64,000 nt of DNA from Perspicuibacillus lycopersici (GTDB taxonomy: Bacteria; Bacillota; Bacilli; Bacillales; Caldibacillaceae). Positions within the stretch are counted from its first letter, which is position 1; the number at the start of each line of letters is the position of its first letter. A program made the translations under genes and the position numbers. The stretch lies in assembly GCF_025660475.1 (NCBI RefSeq), contig NZ_JAOUSF010000002.1, forward strand, positions 1-64,000. The letters are read 5' to 3'. Below are positions 6,803 through 16,602 of the stretch, piece after piece. The notes beneath the pieces were generated by a model, which was given only the letters and a program-made list of their open reading frames with translations, had not been told where the DNA came from and made no database searches.

Positions 6803-8755
6803 TTAATATTCTTTGATCATTAATGTGTTTTGTAATGCTTGTAATTCATGCTGAATGCTTGTATAAGCTTCCATTTCTGGTATCGGCTTTTTCTCTGGAA
6901 ATCGCCTCCGGTTAACCGCATTCGCCATCGTTTCACAAGCATAAAGAATTTGAGCTAAAGCTTTATCCGTAAAAATTGGCCGTTGGTCATTCTCCGCACA
7001 ATTTTCTAATAAAAAACCTAAATGTTGAATCGAAAATACTACTGGCCAGTAGTAATCCAACGCTTTGTTATTTACTGGAATTTCACCTGTTGCTGTATCA
7101 TAGAGTGTTTTTAAGTTAATTAAATTCGTTCGCATTTTCATTCGTTCTCTACTATTTACTGCTTGGAAATTTTTCCCCTGATCAGAAAATAACACAACAA
7201 TAAATTGCGCTTGGCTGCGAATCGTTTTAGCAATCACATGTGGAAGACGGCTAGATGCCGATTGTCTACCAATCAAAAATACGCCAATTAGCCCGATCGC
7301 ACTACCAATAAGAACATCTGTCAGTCTAGCAGATGCAAAATAAGCAAAGCTAAATTCCCCAGGGATTGTGCTTTCCGTTATTAACAATGCATTTGGTGTG
7401 AAAAACATTGCGGCAAGCCCATAATTTTTCACAATAAATAATTCTGTAATAAAGGTTAAAAGTAGAATAAATAACGCAATAATATATCCAGATGGGTTTA
7501 AAGCAAGTATAATGCTTGCAATAAGAATTCCAATAATCGTGCCAAAGCTCCTTTGAATCGAACGATGCAAAGTGGCTACAATAGTCGGACCCGACAATAC
7601 AGCTACACAAGATAGGGGAACCCAATACGACCTTGTTAAATCTAATTGATAAGCAATAATAGCTGCAATAATTGTAATAATCCCAAACCGAATCGCGGAA
7701 ATAAATACGATCGAGTTTTTATCAAAGGCTCCCATGAAAATGTTTGTAACGGATGGCTTTGCTATTTGAATCACTTGATTAATTTTAGATTGTGGTTCAT
7801 TCAATATAGCGTCCGCATCATAGATTTTGGAAAATAGTAGTGCAACGGTTGGTTGGACAGACTCAGGTTGGATTATTTTCTTCCAGGCTTCATTACTTGT
7901 TTTTTCTCCTAATGAATTTGCAATATTCCTCAAGGATTCTCCAATTTCAGCAGGTAAATGTTCTGTCGCATTTTTGAAATGCTCCATCACATGTAAAAAG
8001 ATTCCATTTGCATGTGTTTTTAAAACAAACAGTCTACTAAACTGATTCGTAACTCTCCATGGAATATATCCAGCAGCGAGCGTTTCATCTGCTTCATTTA
8101 AAACCGACATCACCCGATGCCTTGCTTGTTGGTAATTATCCGTTCCGACAGAATCAGTAAAGTTTGCCAGTTCGAAATATACTCTTCTTACGATCCCGAT
8201 TTCTGGACCATGTGGATTTATTAACCAACCTAGCATTGCAATTATCCATGAAAGGCAACCGCCTAGAAAAACGAGCCCGCCACGGACAAATGCTAGCTCG
8301 GGAGCAACTGGCATCCCAGTTGTTAACGCAAAAACTAATACAAAAAAGATGGCAGATGGTCCGATGATTTTTAATGCACCAAAAATAAAGAGTGCAATCG
8401 CCCCTATTATCCCCATAAAAAAAGCAGTCATCAATGGGTATGGTGCTAACAAAGTACCTAAAATTGTTACTAAGGTAAGACCCAGTATAACAAAAAATAG
8501 TTTTTTCGCTCTTTGGGCATAAGGAATATTAAATACGTAAAGATAGGTAAAGCCACCTATCCCTGCTAATAAACCATAGTCAAGATGACCCAATAATATT
8601 CCGATGATTATTGGCAGTGATGCTGCTAATCCAGCACAAAATGCCTTCAACCATGGAAATGGTTTCCGATTTACCGTAACTGCTTGCTTAATAATGGAAG
8701 GGGGATTTGGAGAGAGCTGCTCTTTGTTTGTTGTATTGTTTTGATTTTCTCTCAT
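6803..8755 (-). CDS. FUSC-family membrane protein (aromatic-acid/fusaric-acid exporter type)
   Basis: A 650-residue protein with two blocks of closely packed hydrophobic helices (residues ~35-185 and ~345-495) separated by a soluble helical segment and followed by a soluble C-terminal domain (~500-650). This is the two-block layout of the FUSC/ArAE group (compare YccS and AaeB), which exports aromatic carboxylic acids or related compounds in Gram-negative bacteria. The Gram-positive homologues are mostly uncharacterised, so the substrate is unknown. It is a single gene with its own terminator. The start lies just after a weak GGAAAGGAA region. Confidence 0.8.
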   Translation of the reverse strand: MRENQNNTTNKEQLSPNPPSIIKQAVTVNRKPFPWLKAFCAGLAASLPIIIGILLGHLDYGLLAGIGGFTYLYVFNIPYAQRAKKLFFVILGLTLVTILGTLLAPYPLMTAFFMGIIGAIALFIFGALKIIGPSAIFFVLVFALTTGMPVAPELAFVRGGLVFLGGCLSWIIAMLGWLINPHGPEIGIVRRVYFELANFTDSVGTDNYQQARHRVMSVLNEADETLAAGYIPWRVTNQFSRLFVLKTHANGIFLHVMEHFKNATEHLPAEIGESLRNIANSLGEKTSNEAWKKIIQPESVQPTVALLFSKIYDADAILNEPQSKINQVIQIAKPSVTNIFMGAFDKNSIVFISAIRFGIITIIAAIIAYQLDLTRSYWVPLSCVAVLSGPTIVATLHRSIQRSFGTIIGILIASIILALNPSGYIIALFILLLTFITELFIVKNYGLAAMFFTPNALLITESTIPGEFSFAYFASARLTDVLIGSAIGLIGVFLIGRQSASSRLPHVIAKTIRSQAQFIVVLFSDQGKNFQAVNSRERMKMRTNLINLKTLYDTATGEIPVNNKALDYYWPVVFSIQHLGFLLENCAENDQRPIFTDKALAQILYACETMANAVNRRRFPEKKPIPEMEAYTSIQHELQALQNTLMIKEY

Positions 8756-8955
8756 ATAAAATAGTTCCTTTCCATGCCAAATAAATTTTTCCTCTTGTTA
8801 ACAATATACCATAATATAGGACATGGAATTAATATAGCACTTATGGTTCGTAAACGTAGGAAGCAGATAGACACTTAGTAATACGATTCATACTATTACT
8901 TCGCAAATCTATCTAATTTTGTATCAAACCGCCACCAACAATAACTTAACCATAG

Positions 8956-9378
8956 CTACTCTTTTCTAAATAAATAAATACCCGTAAGCATTATCAATGC
9001 CATAACGAAACCAACGGTAAATGTCGGTATCGGAATTCGTGAAGCAAATAATGTTCCCATTGTCCCTGTGAACGCTGCTATCAAATAGGGTATCGCTGAC
9101 TTTACTTTGTCTCCGCCAGATTTAGCATAGAACCAAGCATCCCATACACAGTATGCATAGAAGCACGGATAAAATAAGGAATACTGAAAATCAACTGTAG
9201 ACAGTGCTTCGCGGTGGTAGCCATTTAAATCCAAATAAAGCGCATGATTGATTCTTCCAAAAATATTATCAAAATGCTCAATAACTATAAAAACGATTCC
9301 TCTAAAAATGTTGCCATTATAAAACTGTCCACAGCCTGGCATAAAAAGCGAAAAAAAGGCAGCAATTGTTCTCATCAT
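8956..9378 (-). CDS. Small TM2-like membrane protein of unknown function
   Basis: This 140-residue protein starts with a hydrophobic hairpin carrying PGCGQFYNGNIFRG, which resembles the glycine/GQFY motif of TM2-type membrane proteins. A tyrosine/phenylalanine-rich middle (YSLFYPCFYAYCVWDAWFYA) and two further C-terminal helices follow. Function is not recognisable. AGGTGA lies just before two adjacent ATG codons, so translation may begin at the second (9375). It sits alone between the FUSC and UPF0316 genes on the same strand. Confidence 0.7.
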   Translation of the reverse strand: MMRTIAAFFSLFMPGCGQFYNGNIFRGIVFIVIEHFDNIFGRINHALYLDLNGYHREALSTVDFQYSLFYPCFYAYCVWDAWFYAKSGGDKVKSAIPYLIAAFTGTMGTLFASRIPIPTFTVGFVMALIMLTGIYLFRKE

Positions 9379-9505
9379 TTCACCTAATAGTTTTTTTATT
9401 AGGTTCGACTTATATTGTAAATTTTATTCCAATTAAGGGAATTATTGTATTTTAATTCATTTCTTTCTAGATATTTTTTGTCTTATTTTTTATTATCACC
9501 TAAAA

Positions 9506-10048
9506 TCAGGAAAAAAGTCTTCCTCTTTTCACTGTTTTTACCCAAAATCCTCCATGAATGGTTTTCGGTTCAAACGAAATGATAAATGCATTTGGGTCAA
9601 CCTCTTTAATTAATTGATAAAGTTTAATTTCATATTTTCGTGGGGTTAATATTTGCATTGCCATCCGATTGCCTTCTAAACCATTCGCTTCCCATGTCGT
9701 GACCCCGTAGCCTTTTTCTCGCAATGTTTTTGGTAAATTTTTATCATATTCCTTTGTTATTACATTTACAGTAATATAACCAAGTGCCAGCTTATCCTCG
9801 ATTTTTGTACCGACAATTACACCTATCCCATATCCAAGCGCATAAGCTAGTAAATTTTGAATTTCATTTAAATTATCTAGAACCAACCCAAGACCGACAA
9901 CATAAATAACGACTTCAATCATGCTAATACATGCAGCCAAATATCGTTGGCCTTTTAACGTTAAAATCATCCGAATCGTAAAAAATGTAACATATACTAT
10001 ATTGATGATAAGGATAATTGCCACCATTACCATACTATTTCCTAACAA
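9506..10048 (-). CDS. UPF0316 / DUF2179 membrane protein (YebE-like)
   Basis: A 180-residue protein with three N-terminal membrane helices (residues ~5-80; the [17 protein letters not shown] stretch is characteristic) and a soluble C-terminal DUF2179 domain (~95-175). Proteins of this architecture, such as B. subtilis YebE, have no established function. The ATG follows GGAGGGATTTTTTTG at a suitable distance. No partner gene is evident. Confidence 0.82.
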   Translation of the reverse strand: MLGNSMVMVAIILIINIVYVTFFTIRMILTLKGQRYLAACISMIEVVIYVVGLGLVLDNLNEIQNLLAYALGYGIGVIVGTKIEDKLALGYITVNVITKEYDKNLPKTLREKGYGVTTWEANGLEGNRMAMQILTPRKYEIKLYQLIKEVDPNAFIISFEPKTIHGGFWVKTVKRGRLFS

Positions 10049-10232
10049 AAAAATCCCTCCAATAGTTTACTACTTCATTCTCTGCATTTTCATAACTTTT
10101 GTATCATTCCATTATCGGAAAATAACGATGGAAAGTAAAAAATTATGCCTATTTTCTTAATAGGATTACCAAAACAATCGGGGAAAATCATTTAACCACT
10201 GCAATCAAAATATTTACTGACCCACTAACAAA

Positions 10233-10257
10233 AAAAGACGTGGAATTCACGTCTTTT
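10233..10257 (-). terminator. Terminator after TetM-like gene
   Basis: AAAAGACGTG (10233-10242) pairs exactly with CACGTCTTTT (10248-10257) around a 5-nt loop, followed by a T run on the minus strand. Confidence 0.9.
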
Positions 10258-10278
10258 ATGCTTTGCTTATTATGTTTA

Positions 10279-12231
10279 TTATAAACAATGCATTTTTTTC
10301 TCTGCTTCATCCCATGGAACGGAAAAGCTTTGTCCTTTTGCACAAAACATTGAAGAAGATGTGTAATTAGGATCTGCATCCTTTTGATAACCGATCCTAT
10401 CTATTACCTCCGCTTCATTATGACAATCAAAATAGCCCGCAAAGCTTAAACGAAGAGTTCCTTTTCCTTGCGTGAAAGAAGCTAGTATCGAATGATAATT
10501 TAAAAACGTAGCTACTGGCACAATACCGGTTAATATCGCTTTATTACCATCAATTTTCGGCGAATCATACTTCCCATATGCTGCTTGAATATCGGTTAAT
10601 ACTCGCCCCATTTGCTCTAAATCAACCTTTATTTTATACGAATAATATGGCTCCAATAGTCTATTATTTGCTTTTTCTAACCCTTGGCGTAATGCCCGAA
10701 AGGTAGCTTCCCGAAAATCTCCGCCATGTGTATGCTTATTATGTGACCGGCCTGTAAGAAGAGTAAATTTCACATCTGTAAGCGGAGAGCCTGTTAGTAA
10801 ACCATGATGTGGCCTTTCAAAAATATGCTGACCAATTAAGCTTTGCAGTCCGACCGGTAAATCATCTGTATGGCATTCGCTCGTAAAATGGATTCCACTA
10901 TTTCGTTTCGCCGGCTCCATTTTCAAATGTACCTCTGCATAATGTCTAAGTGGTTCAAAATGTCCATAGCCAATAACACTAGTATCCATTGTTTCTTTAT
11001 ATAAAATTTTCGGCTGCTCAAACGATATTTGCAATTGGAATCGTTCTTCCACCATTTGCTTTAATACTTCTAGTTGAATAGTTCCCATCACATGTATATG
11101 AATTTCTTGTAGCTGCTCATTCCATGTCACATTTAGTGATGGATCCTCTGCATCAAGGATGTTAAATATTCTCAATGCTTCTTTCATAGGAACCGCTGAT
11201 TCAAATACTACCTTCGAGGTGAGGGTCGGTATCATAGCAAAGGTAGCACTTGTCTCTATACTACCAACGCCATCTCCAACGGTAGCATTTGAAAGTCCTG
11301 TCACCGCAAATAATTCCCCTGCTACCACTTCTTCAACAGTCTGATGTTTATTACCATTATATAGGCGGATTTGGGTTACTTTTTCTATCACTTGATTCCC
11401 ACTACTACCATAGTTCAATTCTTCTCGCACCTTTAATTTACCACTTAATGCTTTTATAAAGGTTACTCTCGTTCCAGATTGATCAAAGCGAATTTTATAG
11501 ACCTTCCCGGAAAATGACATATCGCTCCGATAAGCAGTTTTTGTTAAGCAATCAAATGAATCTAGAAAGTTTTGAATTCCTTGATTATGGAGGGCTGAGC
11601 CTGAAGTAATCGGATAGAGCTGACAGCTAGCAATTAGCTGTTGCATCGCCTGCAACCATTTTTCTTTTTCATATCCATCGGTCAAATAATGCTCCAATAA
11701 ATCCTCTTGTTGCTCTGCTAGAAATTCGATTAAATCTTCTTTCATCACACCATCAATAAGTGCACCTGTTATATCCATTACATTTTCGGTTAAATTTTCT
11801 TTAATCTCTTCTATAACCTTTAATTTATCTGCACCTGTTCGATCCATTTTATTAATAAAGAAAAAAGTAGGAATTTGATGTTTTCGTAAAAGTTCCCAGA
11901 CAGTTTCCGTATGCCCTTCAATCCCCTCCACTGCACTTATGACAAGAATGGCATAATCCATTACTTGAATAGCTCGTTCCATTTCAGGGGAAAAATCAAC
12001 ATGCCCTGGTGTATCTATTAAAAAATAATTGCTACTCCCGAAAGTAAACATTGCTTGGTCACTAAAAACCGTAATCCCACGCTGCTTTTCAATTGTATGA
12101 CTATCTAAAAAAGTATTTTGATGGTCCACTCTGCCAACTTGTTTAATCGTATGTGTGTGATATAGTAGTTGCTCGGAAAATGTCGTTTTTCCTGCATCTA
12201 CATGTGCTAAAATACCAATTGTCTTATTCAT
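10279..12231 (-). CDS. TetM/TetO-like ribosomal-protection GTPase (EF-G paralogue)
   Basis: A 650-residue translational GTPase. The G domain has G1 AHVDAGKTT (residues ~9-17), G2 around RGITV, G3 DTPGHVDF and G4 NKMD, followed by the EF-G-like domains II-V. Length and start (MNKTIGILAHVDAGKTT) match Tet(M)/Tet(O)-type ribosomal protection proteins, which dislodge tetracycline from the 30S subunit. The C-terminus, ending in a Ser/Cys-rich tail, differs from classical Tet(M), and this looks like a chromosomal member of the wider family. Whether it confers resistance cannot be told. The start was moved to 12231 because TTAGGAG lies 8 nt upstream; the longer frame would place that site inside the gene. 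It stands alone with its own terminator. Confidence 0.82.
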   Translation of the reverse strand: MNKTIGILAHVDAGKTTFSEQLLYHTHTIKQVGRVDHQNTFLDSHTIEKQRGITVFSDQAMFTFGSSNYFLIDTPGHVDFSPEMERAIQVMDYAILVISAVEGIEGHTETVWELLRKHQIPTFFFINKMDRTGADKLKVIEEIKENLTENVMDITGALIDGVMKEDLIEFLAEQQEDLLEHYLTDGYEKEKWLQAMQQLIASCQLYPITSGSALHNQGIQNFLDSFDCLTKTAYRSDMSFSGKVYKIRFDQSGTRVTFIKALSGKLKVREELNYGSSGNQVIEKVTQIRLYNGNKHQTVEEVVAGELFAVTGLSNATVGDGVGSIETSATFAMIPTLTSKVVFESAVPMKEALRIFNILDAEDPSLNVTWNEQLQEIHIHVMGTIQLEVLKQMVEERFQLQISFEQPKILYKETMDTSVIGYGHFEPLRHYAEVHLKMEPAKRNSGIHFTSECHTDDLPVGLQSLIGQHIFERPHHGLLTGSPLTDVKFTLLTGRSHNKHTHGGDFREATFRALRQGLEKANNRLLEPYYSYKIKVDLEQMGRVLTDIQAAYGKYDSPKIDGNKAILTGIVPVATFLNYHSILASFTQGKGTLRLSFAGYFDCHNEAEVIDRIGYQKDADPNYTSSSMFCAKGQSFSVPWDEAEKKMHCL

Positions 12232-12329
12232 TCGTAACTCTCCTAACATACGAAATCTTTAGTTACATTATAACAGAATGAGGCGATCCCAATTAACCTA
12301 TCAAAATCATTCTTTCCATGTAAAAAAGA

Positions 12330-12374
12330 ACCCTATAAAGTAGCCCTTTTTTCAAAGTGCCTACTCTATAGGGT
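12330..12374 (-). terminator. Terminator after 5'-nucleotidase gene
   Basis: ACCCTATA (12330-12337) pairs with TATAGGGT (12367-12374), extended by GTAG/CTAC inside. On the minus strand it is followed by TTCTTTTTT. Confidence 0.85.
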
Positions 12375-12422
12375 ACATTTTAGAAATCTACAGTCTTTTT
12401 TCTAAATCTCTTTCATATTTAT

Positions 12423-14432
12423 TTAAGCTTTTCTTATTCTTCTGATGAAAAGAACACTAATTGCCATAGCTAAAAGAATTACTCCAAGTACGAGCATATT
12501 ATAGCTATTTGTTGCTGTATCCGGTAACTGATTGTTTGCTTTTGATTCTTCTGCAGCATCATTAGGAGCTAACGTGTCACTATCTTCTGGATCTACTGCA
12601 TCATCCTCTGGTGCATCTGGTTGCTCAGGTGTTTCAGAATTATCTTCTGGTGTGCTTGGTACTTCAGGCGTTTCTGGTTCTTCACTAGGGGCACCTGGCT
12701 CTTCCGGTGTTCCTGGTTCTTCTCCAGGGGTACCTGGCTCTTCGTCATCCCCGGTCACTTCCGATATACGTCCTACTGTATTACTATAATCAATTGGTTC
12801 ATCTCCAAATGTTCTAACAAAATCTACCGTAGCTTGTAAATCATCGGGACCTTGAACTGGATTTTCTCCAAACTCTAATAAACGATATTTATCTGTACTA
12901 TGTGGGTACATATAGTTATTCACTGTAACGGTATAAGTAGCATTTGGATCTACTTCACTACCATCTGGTAAAAACATATCTACAACTTCACCAAATTCTC
13001 CTAAAGAGCTATCCCAAGTGTAGCTAAATCCACCGATAAGTACATCTGGACCATAACTACTAAACTGTGTATTTAATACTTGTCTTAATTCGTCGCCAGT
13101 AAGCTCAATTTTTACTAATGTATTACCAAATGGTTGAACATTAAAAAGCTCACTCCATGTAATATCTCCAGCATTAACGTTATCACGAATTCCTCCACCA
13201 TTCATTAATGCAAAATCACTATCCATTGCTGCAATCATACCATCTGCAATAAGGTTACCTAACGGATTATCCCCGATTTCACCTTTTTGCGCATAGCCAC
13301 CGACAAGCTCAGTTGCCGCTACACCAATTTTTTCACTTAATCTAGGTCCTACTAACTCTTTATAGTGGTTAAGTAATGTTTCTACTTCAGGATCAGGTGT
13401 TTTATCTTCTTGTACAACATCGACAATTTCAGCAGATTTGCGAACAATATCACCAGTTTCTGGATCAATCTCTAAATCTACATCAGCAAAAGCTTTCCCA
13501 TACTCCCAAGCTTGGACAATTAGTTTGTTATCTACTACTGCATTAATTTTTACATGATTATGTGCAGCAAAGATTACATCCACTGCGTCATTTATTTCGT
13601 AAGCAATATCTGCAATATCACCAGTTGCGGTATCACCGGATTGATTTCCAGGTACGTGGGCTAGCACAACAATTGCTTCTACTCCTTGTTCTTGTAATTC
13701 TGGAACATAACGATTAATCGCTTCTGCTTCATCTGTAAATTCAAGATTTTCATTTCCTGCTGCAATAATCATTGATGGTGTTTCAACCGTTGCTACTCCA
13801 ATAAAGCCGATTTTCACACCAGCAATTTCCTGAATTGCATACGGATCAAGTACTAATTCACCAGTATCTGCATATTCAACGTTTGCAGCTACCATTGGGA
13901 AATTTATCCCATCATAATTTTCTGTTCCATTTTCGTGGTCGCCACCTTCGATTAAGCGCATCATTTCATCAACACCTTCATCGAACTCATGGTTCCCTAC
14001 AGTACCTACGTCAAATCCAATAGCTTCCATAATATCAACGGTTGGCTCATCCTGTAATAATGCAGAAACTGGAGAGCTTCCTCCAACCATGTCACCAACA
14101 TGTACGATTAACGTATTCGGATTAGTTGCTTCACGTTCTTTTAAATATGCAGCTAAATAATCAATTTTTCCATATGTTAATCCATCAATTTCAGTTGAAA
14201 CATCAATTTTTCCGTGTAAATCGTTAACACTTAGTAATTGAACATGTATATTACCATTCTCATCAGTTATTTCAGATACAGCTGTTACTTCTTCTGACAA
14301 CACAGATTCCTGGTCAGAACCACCAATCTCTTGCGCGTTTACAGTAGGTACATAGTTTGCTAGAAAACTAGTTACTACTAAACTTAAAACTAATAATACG
14401 GAAAATAGTTTTTTTACTAAGTTAGTCTTCAT
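12423..14432 (-). CDS. Cell-wall-anchored 5'-nucleotidase / 2',3'-cyclic phosphodiesterase
   Basis: A 669-residue secreted enzyme. A signal peptide (residues 1-33, cleavage near VNA-QE) leads to a metallophosphoesterase domain (~60-300) with NDLHG, GDMVGG, GNHEFDEG, AHVPG and AAHNH metal-binding motifs. The C-terminal 5'-nucleotidase domain follows (~350-540; GNLIADG, NGGGIRDNV). A Pro/Glu/Asp-rich wall-spanning stretch with EEPGTP-type repeats (~565-635) ends in LPDTA, a hydrophobic helix and the positive tail RRIRKA. LPDTA/S-type signals are recognised by the YhcS/SrtD class of Bacillus sortases, whose known substrates include the nucleotidase-like YhcR. The enzyme probably dephosphorylates nucleotides outside the cell for scavenging. 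No sortase gene is in the window. Confidence 0.9.
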   Translation of the reverse strand: MKTNLVKKLFSVLLVLSLVVTSFLANYVPTVNAQEIGGSDQESVLSEEVTAVSEITDENGNIHVQLLSVNDLHGKIDVSTEIDGLTYGKIDYLAAYLKEREATNPNTLIVHVGDMVGGSSPVSALLQDEPTVDIMEAIGFDVGTVGNHEFDEGVDEMMRLIEGGDHENGTENYDGINFPMVAANVEYADTGELVLDPYAIQEIAGVKIGFIGVATVETPSMIIAAGNENLEFTDEAEAINRYVPELQEQGVEAIVVLAHVPGNQSGDTATGDIADIAYEINDAVDVIFAAHNHVKINAVVDNKLIVQAWEYGKAFADVDLEIDPETGDIVRKSAEIVDVVQEDKTPDPEVETLLNHYKELVGPRLSEKIGVAATELVGGYAQKGEIGDNPLGNLIADGMIAAMDSDFALMNGGGIRDNVNAGDITWSELFNVQPFGNTLVKIELTGDELRQVLNTQFSSYGPDVLIGGFSYTWDSSLGEFGEVVDMFLPDGSEVDPNATYTVTVNNYMYPHSTDKYRLLEFGENPVQGPDDLQATVDFVRTFGDEPIDYSNTVGRISEVTGDDEEPGTPGEEPGTPEEPGAPSEEPETPEVPSTPEDNSETPEQPDAPEDDAVDPEDSDTLAPNDAAEESKANNQLPDTATNSYNMLVLGVILLAMAISVLFIRRIRKA

Positions 14433-14670
14433 GTTTCTCCTCCATTGTTATATTTCTCATACTTTTCAAACTTACCTTAATATAAATACTCGGTCAATAC
14501 ATTTTTCGTAAAATAGGACTAATTACTTAAAAAAAATATATATATTTGTAATTTATACATTCAAATACGAACAATTATTTATTTTACCAACAAAATATTA
14601 AGATATTGTAAAGAGGCAGTAAAGGATTTATGAAGTTGTTTCGTAGTTTGGAATGAAAAATTTACAATAA

Positions 14671-14705
14671 AAAACTCCCAAACATACATATTGTTTGAGA
14701 GTTTT
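14671..14705 (-). terminator. Terminator beyond repeat array 1
   Basis: AAAACTCCCAAAC (14671-14683) pairs with GTTTGAGAGTTTT (14693-14705) with one mismatch. On the minus strand it is followed by a T run. It lies on the far side of the 52-bp array from the dipeptidase gene, so that transcript probably reads through the whole array before stopping here. Confidence 0.75.
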
Positions 14706-14716
14706 GTTATCTCGTT

Positions 14717-15400
14717 ACTTTTTTAGAGGGTATAATTTTCCTGTTAATGAGTCTTTTCTTATTTTTCGCTCACTTTCCGGTTGATGAGCTTTGTCTAACG
14801 GATTTCCTCTCGTTTTTTTGCTCACTTTCGTGTTGATGAGCTTTGTCTAACGGATTTCCTCTCGTTTTCTTGCTCACTTTCGTGTTGATAAGCTTTATCA
14901 ACAGGTTTTTCTCTCGTTTTTTTACTCACTTTCCGGTTGACGAGCTCTGTCTAACGGATTTCCTCTTATTTCCTTACTCACTTTCCGGTTGACGAGCTCT
15001 GTCTAACGGATTTCCTCTCGTTTTCTTGCTCACTTTCGTGTTGGTGAGCTTTGTCTAACGGATTTCCTCTCGTTTTTTTGCTCACTTTCCGGTTGATGAG
15101 CTTTGTCTAACGGATTTCCTCTCGTTTTTTGGCTCACTTTCCGGTTGATGAGCTTTGTCTAACGGATTTCCTCTCGTTTTTTCGCTCACTTTCCGGTTGA
15201 TGAGTCTTGTCTAACGGATTTTCTCTCGTTTTTTGGCTCACTTTCCGGTTGATGAGCTTTGTCTAACGGATTTCCTCTTATTTCCTTACTCACTTTCCGG
15301 TTGATGAGCTTTGTCTAACGGATTTCCTCTCGTTTTCTTGCTCACTTTCGTGCTGGTGCACTTAATCAACAAGATTTTCTTTCATATTCTTGTTATACTC
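14717..15400. repeat. 52-bp tandem repeat array 1 (12 full copies plus degraded ends)
   Basis: The marker CTCACTTT recurs at 14769, 14821, 14873, 14925, 14977, 15029, 15081, 15133, 15185, 15237, 15289 and 15341, exactly 52 bp apart each time with no indels. Copies differ by scattered substitutions; the ends are degraded. The period is not a multiple of three, so the array is not a protein repeat. Each unit carries TTGATGAGCTTTGTCTAA or a variant; the copy at 14873 has a clean dyad (TGTTGATAA 14883-14891, TTATCAACA 14895-14903). The array begins about 50 bp past the dipeptidase stop codon (on the minus strand), with an intrinsic terminator at its far end. It is related to array 2 at 38449-39020. 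Confidence 0.95.
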
Positions 15401-15442
15401 CTTTATTTTGACCCCACAATAAACAAGATCGAGCAATCACCA

Positions 15443-16369
15443 TTAAACAGGACGGTGCTTCATAAAATTATTGTAAGCAAAGCCACGAACTTGCTCTTCT
15501 GAATAATATTTTAATAGATGGTTAATTAAATTTTGTGTTTGTGATGCATTCTCTAGATCAATTACTTTTTGCGAGATTCCATCGAAATCAGAGCCTAAGC
15601 CAATTTGGTGAATACCACCAAGAGAACATAAATGGTCAATATGGCGTACTAAATCATCGATTAAGGCATCTCCTTTTTCTTTAATAAACGGCGGATTGTA
15701 AACAACATGGATGAGTCCACCTTTTTCAAACATTGCCTTTGCTTGTTCATCTTTTAAATTTCTTGGATGATCGCAAAGTGCACGAGCATTCGAATGGCTT
15801 GCAATTGGATACTTCGATAATTCCATTACCTCCCAAAAGCCTTTCTCGGAAAGGTGAGATACGTCAGTAAACACTTTGTTTTCATTATTTAGCTTAACGA
15901 TTTCTTTTCCTAACAACGTTAATCCTCCACCACGTGGTTCTCCAGCACCATCGGCAGCAAGATTTGCATTATTCCATGTTAACCCGACAGACAATACACC
16001 TAATTGAAAAAGTGTACGTAATTTCGATAAGTCATTTCCTACTGCATCTACTCCTTCTAACGTAAGAAATGCACCAATCTCCCCATCCTGTAATGTGTCA
16101 AAATCAGACCATTGCTTTATTTGCTTCATTTCAGGATTTTTTCCGAGTACCTCTTCATAAAAATAATCTACTTGATCTAGAGCCTCTTGGAATTTTTGAT
16201 CAGACTTCATTTCTGGCTCAATAAAAATAGCAAATGCCTGTACCTTTACATTACCTTCTTGTAAACGTAATTTATTCGTATCTAATTCTTGGGAATCTGC
16301 AAATCGTAAATTTCCCTTTTTATTCGATAGTTTCCATAATGCATCACAGTGTAAATCAATTACATTCAT
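15443..16369 (-). CDS. Membrane dipeptidase (peptidase family M19)
   Basis: A 308-residue zinc-dependent dipeptidase of the renal dipeptidase family, which hydrolyses dipeptides including those with D-amino acids. Metal-site motifs are visible in order: DLHCD (H7, D9), LTLEGVDA (bridging Glu), SHSNAR and LGSDFDG near the C-terminus. Despite the family name there is no signal peptide or membrane segment, as usual for bacterial cytosolic members. The ATG is preceded by TAGGAGGTAAGACG on the minus strand. Downstream of its stop lies the 52-bp repeat array, which is probably part of this gene's transcript. Confidence 0.9.
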   Translation of the reverse strand: MNVIDLHCDALWKLSNKKGNLRFADSQELDTNKLRLQEGNVKVQAFAIFIEPEMKSDQKFQEALDQVDYFYEEVLGKNPEMKQIKQWSDFDTLQDGEIGAFLTLEGVDAVGNDLSKLRTLFQLGVLSVGLTWNNANLAADGAGEPRGGGLTLLGKEIVKLNNENKVFTDVSHLSEKGFWEVMELSKYPIASHSNARALCDHPRNLKDEQAKAMFEKGGLIHVVYNPPFIKEKGDALIDDLVRHIDHLCSLGGIHQIGLGSDFDGISQKVIDLENASQTQNLINHLLKYYSEEQVRGFAYNNFMKHRPV

Positions 16370-16602
16370 CTCGTCTTACCTCCTAATTTTTTCTTTATGT
16401 ATTTTAATATTCTAACATTTCTTGAACGTGGATTGTGAAAAATATTGATTTTTCTCATCCTATATACTTGAATTCTATTTTTCAAAGGTCCATTTTATAT
16501 CCACCAAAAAAATCAGCAAATTTATGTTAATCCAGAATAGAATGGCAAACACTAACAATGAAGAAATACTAGAGTAAATACAGATATGGTTGGTGGCATT
16601 CC

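Noticed and set aside
12532-12839. Plus-strand ORFs opposite the nucleotidase tail
   Set aside because: They mirror the Pro/Glu-rich repeat of the real minus-strand gene and have no start signals.
14769-15392. CRISPR array
   Set aside because: The whole 52-bp unit is repeated head to tail; there are no unique spacers between constant repeats and no cas genes.
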